DNA of 34,062 bases, taken from NCBI GenBank assembly GCA_039715185.1, contig JBDLIA010000031.1, positions 1 through 34,062 of the forward strand, read 5' to 3'. The first letter of the stretch is position 1; every line of letters starts with the position of its first letter. A program made the translations under genes and the position numbers. Shown here one piece after another: positions 14,655 to 21,502 of the stretch. The stretch is from Gemmatimonadota bacterium (GTDB taxonomy: Bacteria > Gemmatimonadota > Gemmatimonadetes > Longimicrobiales > RSA9). The notes under the pieces were generated by a model, which searched no databases, was not told the origin of the DNA, and saw nothing but the letters and a program-made list of their open reading frames with translations.

Positions 14655-16427
14655 GTGAACGTGGCTCGCCTGGTCAAGGAGCTCCGGCGCCGGCACGTGT
14701 TCAAGGTGGCCGTCACCTACGCGATCGTGGCGTGGATCGCCATGCAGGTGGGTGAGGTGGCGTTTCCGCCGCTCGGGATCCCCGACTGGGCGCTGACGCT
14801 CGTCATCGTGCTCCTGGCGCTGTTCTTCCCGGTCGCGATCGTACTGGCGTGGGCTTTCGACATGACGGCGCAGGGTATCGTGCGGACGGGTCCCGTGGAT
14901 GATCCCGTGGCGGCAAACGGGGCCGGCTCCTCGACTCCCGCGGTGGCAGCGACGACTTCCGCCCTGGCGGCGCAACCAGCTCCCGTCGAACCAGACGTCC
15001 TCGCCCGGTCTATCGTCGTGCTTCCGTTCGATAACATGAGCGCGGAGGCCGAGAACGAATACCTGAGCGACGGGATCGCCGAAGACCTGATCATCCAGTT
15101 GTCCAAGTTCGACGCCCTGCGGGTCATCTCCCGCGCGTCGGCGTGGCAGTACAAGGACAGAGGCGGAGGCGCCCGGGACATCGGTCGTGAGCTCGGAGTG
15201 GCCTACATTCTCTCGGGCAGCGTGCGTCGCAGCGGCGAACGCCTGCGGATCGCGGCCGAGCTCGTCGACGCGCGCAGCGACGACCACCTCTGGGCGGACA
15301 CGTACGACCGGCAGTTGCGCGACCTGTTCGATATCCAGACGGACGTCGCCACGAGCATCGTCGCCGCCGTGGATGCCAGCCTGTCGCCGTCGGCCGCCGC
15401 TGTCGCCGAGCCGCTGGCCGCGCTCCCACCCGTGGCCGAGTCGGACCGACGCCGGTCCGCGCCTCCCACCAGCGATCTGGCCGCCTACGACCACTACCTG
15501 CGCGGCCGTCACCACTGGAACCGGCGTAGTCCGGAAGACCTGGAGCGGAGCATCGCGGAGCTGTCTCAGGCTGCTGGCATGGATCCCGATTTCATGCTCG
15601 CGCACGCCGGTCTCGCGGACTCCTACATCACGCTGGCGATCTACGGCGAGCGGGCTCCCCGTGACGTCATGCCGCTGGCCCGCGCCGCCGCGGACCGGGC
15701 CATGGCGCTCGATTCGGGCGCGGCGGAGTCGCTGACCGCCAGGGCCTGCGTGTCAGCGATCTTCGAGTGGGACTGGTCGCGCTCGGAGGTCGAGTTCGAG
15801 AGGGCGGTGCGGGCGAGTCCGCCTTACGTCACGGCCCGCATGTGGTACGCGATGCACCACCTGCTGCCGCTGAAGCGCTTCGCTGGCGCGCGCGCCCACC
15901 TGGACGCGGCGCTTCTGATCGACCCCCTGTCTGCCACGGTGCGCGTGAGCCGCGCCGCTCTCCGCTACTACGAGCGCGCCTACGAAGAGGCGATCGACGA
16001 TCTGCTGGAAGTGATTCACGGACACTCGGATTTCGCACTCGCGCATTTGCTCCTGGGGCTCGCGCGCGTCGGAGCGGGAGCGGCGGACGAGGCCGTGGAG
16101 GCGCTGCTGCGCGCGCGCGAACTGGCGGGAGGAAGCGTGGAAGCGACGGTCGCGCTGGGTCAGGGTTTGGTCGCCCGCGGGCGGCAAGACGCCGCGCGCG
16201 GTCTCCTCGCGGAGCTGGTCGAGCGCGGATCCTCCGAGTATGTATCGGCCAGCCGGTTGGCGCAGCTATTCGTCGGACTCGGAGAACGCGAACGGGCTCT
16301 GGAGGCGTTGGCCCGCGCGGCCGAGGAGCGCGCCAGCGACCTGGTCTGGCTCGACGTCATGCCCGCGTTCGATCCGCTTCGGGATGATCCGGAGTTCGGT
16401 CGGCTGCGTGCGCTGGTCCTGCCCTGA
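14655..16427 (+). CDS. Membrane-anchored FlgO/TolB-N-like domain protein with TPR repeats
   Basis: The 590-residue protein starts at GTG 14655 with GGAG 7 nt upstream. The N-terminus (VKELRRRHVFKVAVTYAIVAW, then VAFPPLGIPDWALTLVIVLL) contains two membrane helices and is the standard opening of a family frequent in Acidobacteria, Gemmatimonadota and Proteobacteria. Residues about 115-255 are a FlgO/TolB-N-like domain (SIVVLPFDNMSAEAENEYLS, SDGIAEDLIIQLSKF, ILSGSVRRSGERLRI, DHLWADTYDRQL). The remainder is a set of TPR-type helical repeats. Family members often carry a kinase, cyclase or winged-helix output domain in front; none is present here. A role as a membrane scaffold in signalling or envelope assembly is an inference. 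It converges with the metallo-beta-lactamase-fold gene at a 9-nt gap. Confidence 0.85.
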   Translation: MNVARLVKELRRRHVFKVAVTYAIVAWIAMQVGEVAFPPLGIPDWALTLVIVLLALFFPVAIVLAWAFDMTAQGIVRTGPVDDPVAANGAGSSTPAVAATTSALAAQPAPVEPDVLARSIVVLPFDNMSAEAENEYLSDGIAEDLIIQLSKFDALRVISRASAWQYKDRGGGARDIGRELGVAYILSGSVRRSGERLRIAAELVDARSDDHLWADTYDRQLRDLFDIQTDVATSIVAAVDASLSPSAAAVAEPLAALPPVAESDRRRSAPPTSDLAAYDHYLRGRHHWNRRSPEDLERSIAELSQAAGMDPDFMLAHAGLADSYITLAIYGERAPRDVMPLARAAADRAMALDSGAAESLTARACVSAIFEWDWSRSEVEFERAVRASPPYVTARMWYAMHHLLPLKRFAGARAHLDAALLIDPLSATVRVSRAALRYYERAYEEAIDDLLEVIHGHSDFALAHLLLGLARVGAGAADEAVEALLRARELAGGSVEATVALGQGLVARGRQDAARGLLAELVERGSSEYVSASRLAQLFVGLGERERALEALARAAEERASDLVWLDVMPAFDPLRDDPEFGRLRALVLP

Positions 16428-16436
16428 TCAGTCGAT

Positions 16437-17741
16437 CTACACAGTGATGTCGCGCTTGGACCCCGACAGGAAGGAGTAGCGCAGGCGCCCGGCCGGCGCG
16501 TCGTTCTGAAAGTCGCGCACGCGCTGGCGCACGGCCTCCATGTGGGCGGCCCGCGTGGCGCTCGCGATGGCGGTGGGGCTGGAGCTGAACCAGAGCCTGA
16601 ATGGCCGATCGACCTCCGGGTTGGAGCTCACCTCGTCCTCCGCACCCAGCCGCGACCGGAGCATCACGTCGATGATCGCCAGGTCCGGGTTGTCGTGGCC
16701 CCCGTCGGCGTTGATGATGTAGTGGTCGGCGGTGATCCGCTTGAAGAGCGTCTCGTCCATGTTGAACTCGGATCCATGGTGCGGGATCTTCAGCACGTCG
16801 ACGTGCAAGCCGGCGCCCTCCCCGACCAGACCCGTCATCTCCAAGCCCTCGAGTAGCTCGTCCTGGTGTCCGTCGCCGGTGAGCAGAGTCGTCTTGCCGT
16901 CGGCCTCCACGTGCAGCATCAATGACGCCAGGTTCGGCAGCGTGACCTCGCCCCGGTCTCCGAGCTCCTTGGCCGCCAGCTGCAGCCGCGCACGGGCTGC
17001 TCCGAGCCCCGCCCCTTCGATCGCTTCCTCGTCCTCGCCGGCCTGGCCGCGGACCTCCTCCAGGACGTGCTCGTTGTCCTCGAGCCAGGTGTTCCACTCG
17101 TCGCGCAGCGCCTCGAGCTCTGCCTCGAACGGCGCCAGGACCCTCACCGTGAAGCCACCGAGCTGGAACGGTGCCTCGCCGGCGCGTGCCATCATGAGCT
17201 TGCCGCCGGCTGGCGGATTGAGCGGTATCCCGAGCTGGGCGCCTCCGACGCGGCGGGAGAGCTGGATCGCCTGCTTCTTGCTCAGGGCCAGGTCCGGTCG
17301 GCCGGCGCCGAACGCCTGCAGCGCCTCGTCGGGGTGGAAGGCCAGCACGCGCGTCATGGCGGCGAACAGGTCGGAAACGCGGCCTTCGTTGTCGTCCACC
17401 ATCTCGTGAAACGCGTTGTGCCAGATCGCGCCGACGTCCGGCGGCTCGGGCGACTCGGGTGCGGGGTGGCTCGCGTTGCCGTTGGCGATCTGGTGCCGGT
17501 GCACGATCCAGCGTACGCGGTCGTCCATCATGCGCAGGATACCCTCGATGTGATCCCGGTCGATATGGCTCACACATACCGCGTCGAGCGTCCCGCCCTG
17601 GTCCCTCAGCTTGCCCATGAAGGGCGCCGCGTGATCGCGCCAGGTGTGGCTCCGGCCTCCGTCCACCAGGAGGCGCGAGTCGTCGTCGGCGGTCAGCAGG
17701 AGGCAGTCGCCCTCGGCCGAGTGGAAGAGCGTGATCTTCAT
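16437..17741 (-). CDS. Metallo-beta-lactamase-fold hydrolase, ComEC/Rec2-like, cytosolic
   Basis: The 434-residue protein starts at ATG 17741, inside the stop of the upstream protease gene (ATGA overlap). The opening MKITLFHSAEGDCLLLTADD and LLVDGG (24-29) are typical of soluble relatives of the ComEC C-terminal domain. The metal motif is SHIDRDHIEG (58-67), giving H59, D61, D63 and H64, so the second His of HxHxDH is Asp. LLTGDGHQDEL and KIPHHGSEFN (around residue 320) supply the later ligands. An insert rich in Glu and Ala (about 160-240) separates the halves. ComEC-like domains are thought to cut DNA or nucleotides. No signal peptide or membrane helix is visible, so it probably acts in the cytosol. 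The coupling to a subtilase suggests the two act together; that is inference. Confidence 0.85.
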   Translation of the reverse strand: MKITLFHSAEGDCLLLTADDDSRLLVDGGRSHTWRDHAAPFMGKLRDQGGTLDAVCVSHIDRDHIEGILRMMDDRVRWIVHRHQIANGNASHPAPESPEPPDVGAIWHNAFHEMVDDNEGRVSDLFAAMTRVLAFHPDEALQAFGAGRPDLALSKKQAIQLSRRVGGAQLGIPLNPPAGGKLMMARAGEAPFQLGGFTVRVLAPFEAELEALRDEWNTWLEDNEHVLEEVRGQAGEDEEAIEGAGLGAARARLQLAAKELGDRGEVTLPNLASLMLHVEADGKTTLLTGDGHQDELLEGLEMTGLVGEGAGLHVDVLKIPHHGSEFNMDETLFKRITADHYIINADGGHDNPDLAIIDVMLRSRLGAEDEVSSNPEVDRPFRLWFSSSPTAIASATRAAHMEAVRQRVRDFQNDAPAGRLRYSFLSGSKRDITV

Positions 17742-19807
17742 GGCGTCACGTCCGTGCGTTGTCGCAGCGATTCGGCTTCGGCCACGCAACGCTCCGCGTC
17801 GATCTCGCCGAAGCCGGCGTCGTTTCGCCAGCGAAAGTCGGCGCCGGGAAGCGGTCGAGCCGTGCGCCGCATGATGCCGTGGATCTGGGCCGCGCTCAGC
17901 TCCGAGTCCACGGCGAGCATCAGAGCGGCCACGCCGCACACGAAGGGGCTCGCCATGCTGGTACCGGACATGCCGACCCACGCCGCCTCGGGATCGAAAC
18001 CGCGCGCCGCCACGATCCCGGTGCCCGGCGCCGCGATGTCCGGCTTGAGGCGTCCGTCCCGCGTGGGGCCCTGGCTGGAGGTAGGGCTTACGCGGCCGCG
18101 CTCAGCGTCGAGGTTGGCGACCGACAGCACCCGCAGCCCACACGCGAGCGAGCTGACGGTCGAGTCGTCGACGTAGGTGCCTTCCTCGAAGAAGGACGGG
18201 AACCGCCACGCCTCACGCTCGCCGAAGGGTCCCAGGCGGCGGGGGTCGTCGCGCTCGATCCACGCGTGGAAGAAGCCGTCGTGGATCTCCTCGCCGATGA
18301 GGCGGACGATCCACTCGCCCGCCGGCACCCCCACGATCGCCTCTCGGGACAGCAGCGGGCTGAGGTATACGCCGACGTAGTTCTCACCGTTGGCGTGGTG
18401 GTACAGCTCGTTGTAGACGCTCACGTAGCTGCCATCGCCGAGCTGGTGATTCTCGATGAACTGTCCGGGCCGTACCGGCGGGAGCCAGTCCTGCTCCGGC
18501 GGCTTGACCTGCACCGAGAACCGGTCCTGCGCCGGGTGCCAGATCTCGAGCTCGTTCTCCGACAGATCCGCGATGCGGTTGCCGACGACGCGCCACCGCA
18601 GGTCGCGGGTCAGTCCCGCCGCGGGCACCCGGCCGCTGGCGTGGATGCGGCCCATGACGAAGCCCACGTCGCCTTCGAACAGCGGGTTCTCCTGCCCCGC
18701 GTTCCCGGCGGCCACGGACACGGCGCGGCCGCGCGTCGACAGCGCCGAGTCGATCCAACGGCTCAGCGCCGAGCTCGCGTCGTGGGCGTGTCCGTTCGTA
18801 CCCAGGCTTATGTTGATCGAGACGGGCATGGGACCGAGCTCGAACGACAGGGCCAGGAGGTATTCGATCGCCTCCGCCACGCGCGTCGAGTCGTAGAACG
18901 ACCGGCGTCGATCCATGTCCTCGTCGGTCAGGTCGACCAGGACGCCGGCGAGCAGCGCCTTCCGGCAGATGCCGCGGTTGCCGCCGGCTATGCTGGCCAC
19001 GTGCGTGCCGTGCGATCCGGGTACCGTCTGGCTCTGCCGCTCGATTTCCTGCGCCGGCACGCCCAGCCCGGCCGAGGCGGCTATTGCGGCGTCGAGGTCG
19101 GCCCGGGTGAACTCGGCGCCGTAGTCGAATCCCCTCAGCCCATCGCCCCGGGCTTCGCTGCGCCCGGCCGGGCTCGGGCGCGCGGAGCCGCCCTGATCCC
19201 AGATTCGAGCCCAGCGCGTTCCTCCGCTCTCATCGAGGAAGTCGGCGTGGGCGAAATCGAAGCCTTGTACGTCGATGATCCCGATGAGGACGCCCGCTCC
19301 GTCGTGGTGCGCGGCGGCGGACCCGACGCGCCAGCGGTCGACCGCCGGCGCGGCCGGCGACCCGCCATGCACCAGCGGCGTCGGAGCCTTCAGCGCCTCG
19401 CCGGGCTCCAGGAACTGAACGTAGGGGTCGTCCAGGAGTTGGCCGAGCGCGTTCAAAGGCCGAGTCGTCGTTCGCAGGTTTGCTGTCCGGGCCGAAAAGT
19501 CGCCCGCCCAGCCCGCGGCGTCGTCGGACAGCGTGACGAACATGCTCACGTCGATTCCGGCGGGCACGCTCCGCAGTTTCCTCTTGCGGAGCTTCCCGGA
19601 CAGCTTGTCGGCGTCCCGCAAGACCAGCGGCGCGGCGGCGTCCCCTCTCAGACGGGGCGTGGTGGTGGCGCCGCGGACGCGCAGGCAGCCGGCGTGCTCG
19701 GCGCGGATCGTGTTGACGGTCCGGCTGCCGTTCCGGATCATGCGCAGGCGCGGGTGAACCTTGATCGCGTCGGGGCCAAGCCACTTGGGGTCACGCGAAC
19801 CGGACAT
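17738..19807 (-). CDS. Subtilisin-like (S8) serine protease without a signal peptide
   Basis: Starting at ATG 19807 (GGAG 6 nt upstream) the protein has 689 residues. The triad is complete: Asp179 in IGIIDVQGFDFAHADF, His266 in GSHGTHVASIAGG, Ser617 in GTSMASP, with the oxyanion Asn369 in SVAAGN. Residues 1-165 form an unrecognised N-terminal region that may be an inhibitory or sensing segment. Between Asn369 and Ser617 there are about 250 residues; part of this (about 400-525, with ELEIWHPAQDRFSVQV, AGEWIVRLIGEEIHDGFF and HAWIERDD) resembles the jelly-roll insert of clostridial Csp-type subtilases. No secretion signal is visible, unlike most bacterial subtilases. The stop overlaps the start of the metallo-beta-lactamase-fold gene by 4 nt. 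A second ATG at 19855 would add 16 residues and is less well supported. Confidence 0.88.
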   Translation of the reverse strand: MSGSRDPKWLGPDAIKVHPRLRMIRNGSRTVNTIRAEHAGCLRVRGATTTPRLRGDAAAPLVLRDADKLSGKLRKRKLRSVPAGIDVSMFVTLSDDAAGWAGDFSARTANLRTTTRPLNALGQLLDDPYVQFLEPGEALKAPTPLVHGGSPAAPAVDRWRVGSAAAHHDGAGVLIGIIDVQGFDFAHADFLDESGGTRWARIWDQGGSARPSPAGRSEARGDGLRGFDYGAEFTRADLDAAIAASAGLGVPAQEIERQSQTVPGSHGTHVASIAGGNRGICRKALLAGVLVDLTDEDMDRRRSFYDSTRVAEAIEYLLALSFELGPMPVSINISLGTNGHAHDASSALSRWIDSALSTRGRAVSVAAGNAGQENPLFEGDVGFVMGRIHASGRVPAAGLTRDLRWRVVGNRIADLSENELEIWHPAQDRFSVQVKPPEQDWLPPVRPGQFIENHQLGDGSYVSVYNELYHHANGENYVGVYLSPLLSREAIVGVPAGEWIVRLIGEEIHDGFFHAWIERDDPRRLGPFGEREAWRFPSFFEEGTYVDDSTVSSLACGLRVLSVANLDAERGRVSPTSSQGPTRDGRLKPDIAAPGTGIVAARGFDPEAAWVGMSGTSMASPFVCGVAALMLAVDSELSAAQIHGIMRRTARPLPGADFRWRNDAGFGEIDAERCVAEAESLRQRTDVTP

Positions 19808-20206
19808 GAGCGTCTCCGGGGGCCTAGTGTGCAACGGTACACTGGGTTGGTCCATGCGCGAGAGATAGTGTGCAGCGGTCGTGCCGCTCGCGCGAGGCCA
19901 GCGGGCTGCGGCGGCCATCGGTCCGAACGCGCCGCCGCTGCGGGCGTCGCAGGCCGACTCGACGGTTTCGAGTCACTCCGCGGCGGGCGCCATCCGGGCC
20001 CGTCCGGGACGCCGGCGTCCCACCTGGTGTGACGTATGTGTCCCGGGCGCGAGGTTTGGGCGACGACCTGCGATCGGGGGTACGAGGAGGACTCGGTCGC
20101 GTCGGAGGGCTCGTCCTGCCTCGACCATCAGGCGCGTTACGAGAACGGAGCGGCCGGCCCGCCCAGGGCCTGCCACCGAGTGGCATTATGGCAACCGGAG
20201 CCTCGT
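19808..20206. other. 399-nt divergent intergenic region without a gene
   Basis: This separates the subtilase (minus) from the small lipoprotein (plus) and must hold both promoters. I see a pair of 13-nt direct repeats near the subtilase start (annotated separately) and no convincing -35/-10 pair. Several frames are open through it on both strands, but none has a plausible ribosome site plus a protein-like composition. Confidence 0.6.
19825..19878. promoter_or_regulatory. Candidate operator: two TAGTGTGCARCGG direct repeats
   Basis: TAGTGTGCAACGG (19825-19837) and TAGTGTGCAGCGG (19866-19878) differ at one base and are 41 nt apart, about four helical turns. The first copy also sits in an imperfect inverted arrangement, AGTGT then ACACT eight bases later. 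They begin 18 nt upstream of the subtilase start codon, a suitable place for a regulator to bind. No regulator gene for them is identified. Confidence 0.4.
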
Positions 20207-20638
20207 ATGGAAGGTGGAATCTCCGTAGCAACAACTGGTCGGGTTCCCGTGAGAATCGTGGGGCTCCTTGCCGTGGCTACCGCCTCCTGCGGAGGTGGCA
20301 TCACGGACTCCGGCGAAGACAATCAGTCGCCCACGGTCGTCGTGCTCTCGGCGCCCGCCGTGGCGGCGGTCGCCCTGCCTGTCGCTTTCACAGTGCTGGC
20401 GACCGATCCCAATGAAGCGCCCGGCTTCCTGCTGGAGCGCATCATCGCCCAATACGGAGATGGCGCGGTGGATACCGCCTTCGTGGGAGGTGACAGCACC
20501 CAGGTGACTTTCTCCCACACTTATCCCACGGTCGGCGGGCGCACGGTGACGTTCACGGCGGAGGATCTGGAAGGGCTATCCGGCCAGACCAGTACGGCCA
20601 TCTCCATCATCCAGCCGGACCCGGCCGTCGCGCCCTGA
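20207..20638 (+). CDS. Small lipoprotein with PKD-like beta domain
   Basis: The 143-residue protein starts at ATG 20207 with GGAG 6 nt upstream; an upstream in-frame start at 20036 would add 57 residues of non-protein-like sequence. Residues 13-28 (VPVRIVGLLAVATASC) form a short lipoprotein signal with Cys28 as the likely lipidated residue, although Arg17 shortens the hydrophobic stretch. The mature part has features of an immunoglobulin-like PKD domain: VVVLSAPAVAAVALPVAFTV, TDPNEAP, a YGDG turn and VTFSHTYPTVGGRTVTF. PKD domains bind surfaces or proteins. No catalytic residues are visible. It converges with the next small gene at an 11-nt gap. Confidence 0.75.
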   Translation: MEGGISVATTGRVPVRIVGLLAVATASCGGGITDSGEDNQSPTVVVLSAPAVAAVALPVAFTVLATDPNEAPGFLLERIIAQYGDGAVDTAFVGGDSTQVTFSHTYPTVGGRTVTFTAEDLEGLSGQTSTAISIIQPDPAVAP

Positions 20639-20649
20639 GCCAGGCGCGT

Positions 20650-20946
20650 CTAGGCTTCTGAAGACCCGCTCGTCCGATCGTGCTCCCGCGGCGCGGTGAG
20701 TTGGCGGTCGTACTCGTGGGCGTCGGCGAGCCTGCGCACGGAAGCGCCCAACTCGGACAGCTCGGCTTCGATCATCGTCAGGCGGTGCTGCGCGTCTTCG
20801 TCCGGCTTCTTCCCCGCGAGACCCTCGCGGAGCATGATGATCGCCTCGACGATGGGCTTTAGAGCGAATCGAGAAGTCAACGCGAGCGCGGGCAGGACGA
20901 TGATGGCGAACACCGCGACGACGGCGAGGAATTCCTCTACGTCCAT
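20650..20946 (-). CDS. Small membrane-anchored coiled-coil protein
   Basis: The 98-residue product starts at ATG 20946 with AGGAG 8 nt upstream; an alternative start at 20979 lacks a good site. Residues 2-26 (MDVEEFLAVVAVFAIIVLPA) form one membrane helix with a short acidic N-terminus. Residues 30-80 (ALKPIVEAIIMLREGLAGKK, then HRLTMIEAELSELGASVRRL) form an amphipathic, probably coiled-coil helix, and a charged tail follows. I recognise no characterised family. The same layout is found in the divergent gene at 21101, and the two are probably distant paralogs. Confidence 0.7.
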   Translation of the reverse strand: MDVEEFLAVVAVFAIIVLPALALTSRFALKPIVEAIIMLREGLAGKKPDEDAQHRLTMIEAELSELGASVRRLADAHEYDRQLTAPREHDRTSGSSEA

Positions 20947-21100
20947 GGCTGGGCTCCTGATTGCGCGATGCGGTGACACGGATCAGCGGTGCCAACGTAC
21001 GGTACGCCATGGCCCGGTGTTTCGGGAAGGCCGCCGGCGCGACGCCGTAGGCCGCGGGCGGGCTCGATAGGACGAGATCTTCAACCAACAGAGAGGGCGC

Positions 21101-21412
21101 ATGGACCCAGAAGTGATTGCCCCCGCGATCCTGACGCTGGTGCTGATTCTGACGGTGGCGGGCGTCGTCCTGCTGCGGCCGCTGGCCAAACACCTAGGAC
21201 TGCTGCTCGAAGCCATGGCGAGAGAGAAGGCGGGCGGGGCGCCCAAGCTGGACACTCAACTGAGCCAGATCCGCGACATGCTGCAGACTCAGGGCGATCG
21301 CCTGGCCCTCATGGAGGAGCGCATCGAGTTCACGGAGGCCCTCGTGCGTCGCCGCGACCCCGCCGCGCTGCCAGGCGTGCAAGGGCCCGAGGAGAGCGCG
21401 GGGGAAGCCTAG
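21101..21412 (+). CDS. Small membrane-anchored coiled-coil protein
   Basis: The 103-residue product starts at ATG 21101 with GAGGG 5 nt upstream. Residues 5-28 (VIAPAILTLVLILTVAGVVL) are one membrane helix. LLRPLAKHLGLLLEAMAREK and the LSQIRDMLQTQGDRLALMEE segment form an amphipathic helix with heptad-like Leu and Met spacing, and the tail is acidic. The arrangement parallels the gene at 20650-20946, transcribed divergently across 154 nt. Both may self-assemble or pair through the helices; function is unknown. The stop is about 90 nt before the zinc protease gene. Confidence 0.72.
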   Translation: MDPEVIAPAILTLVLILTVAGVVLLRPLAKHLGLLLEAMAREKAGGAPKLDTQLSQIRDMLQTQGDRLALMEERIEFTEALVRRRDPAALPGVQGPEESAGEA

Positions 21413-21502
21413 CCGGGACCCGCCGGCCGCGCCTCGCGGGACCGGCGATAGCATGTCATGTTGCGCGCCCGGTAAGGACCCATCCCCCTGCCTGGAGCCA
21501 GC

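Noticed and set aside
17759-20032. 757-codon plus-strand frame opposite the subtilase
   Set aside because: It covers the subtilase on the other strand and has no family resemblance or ribosome site.
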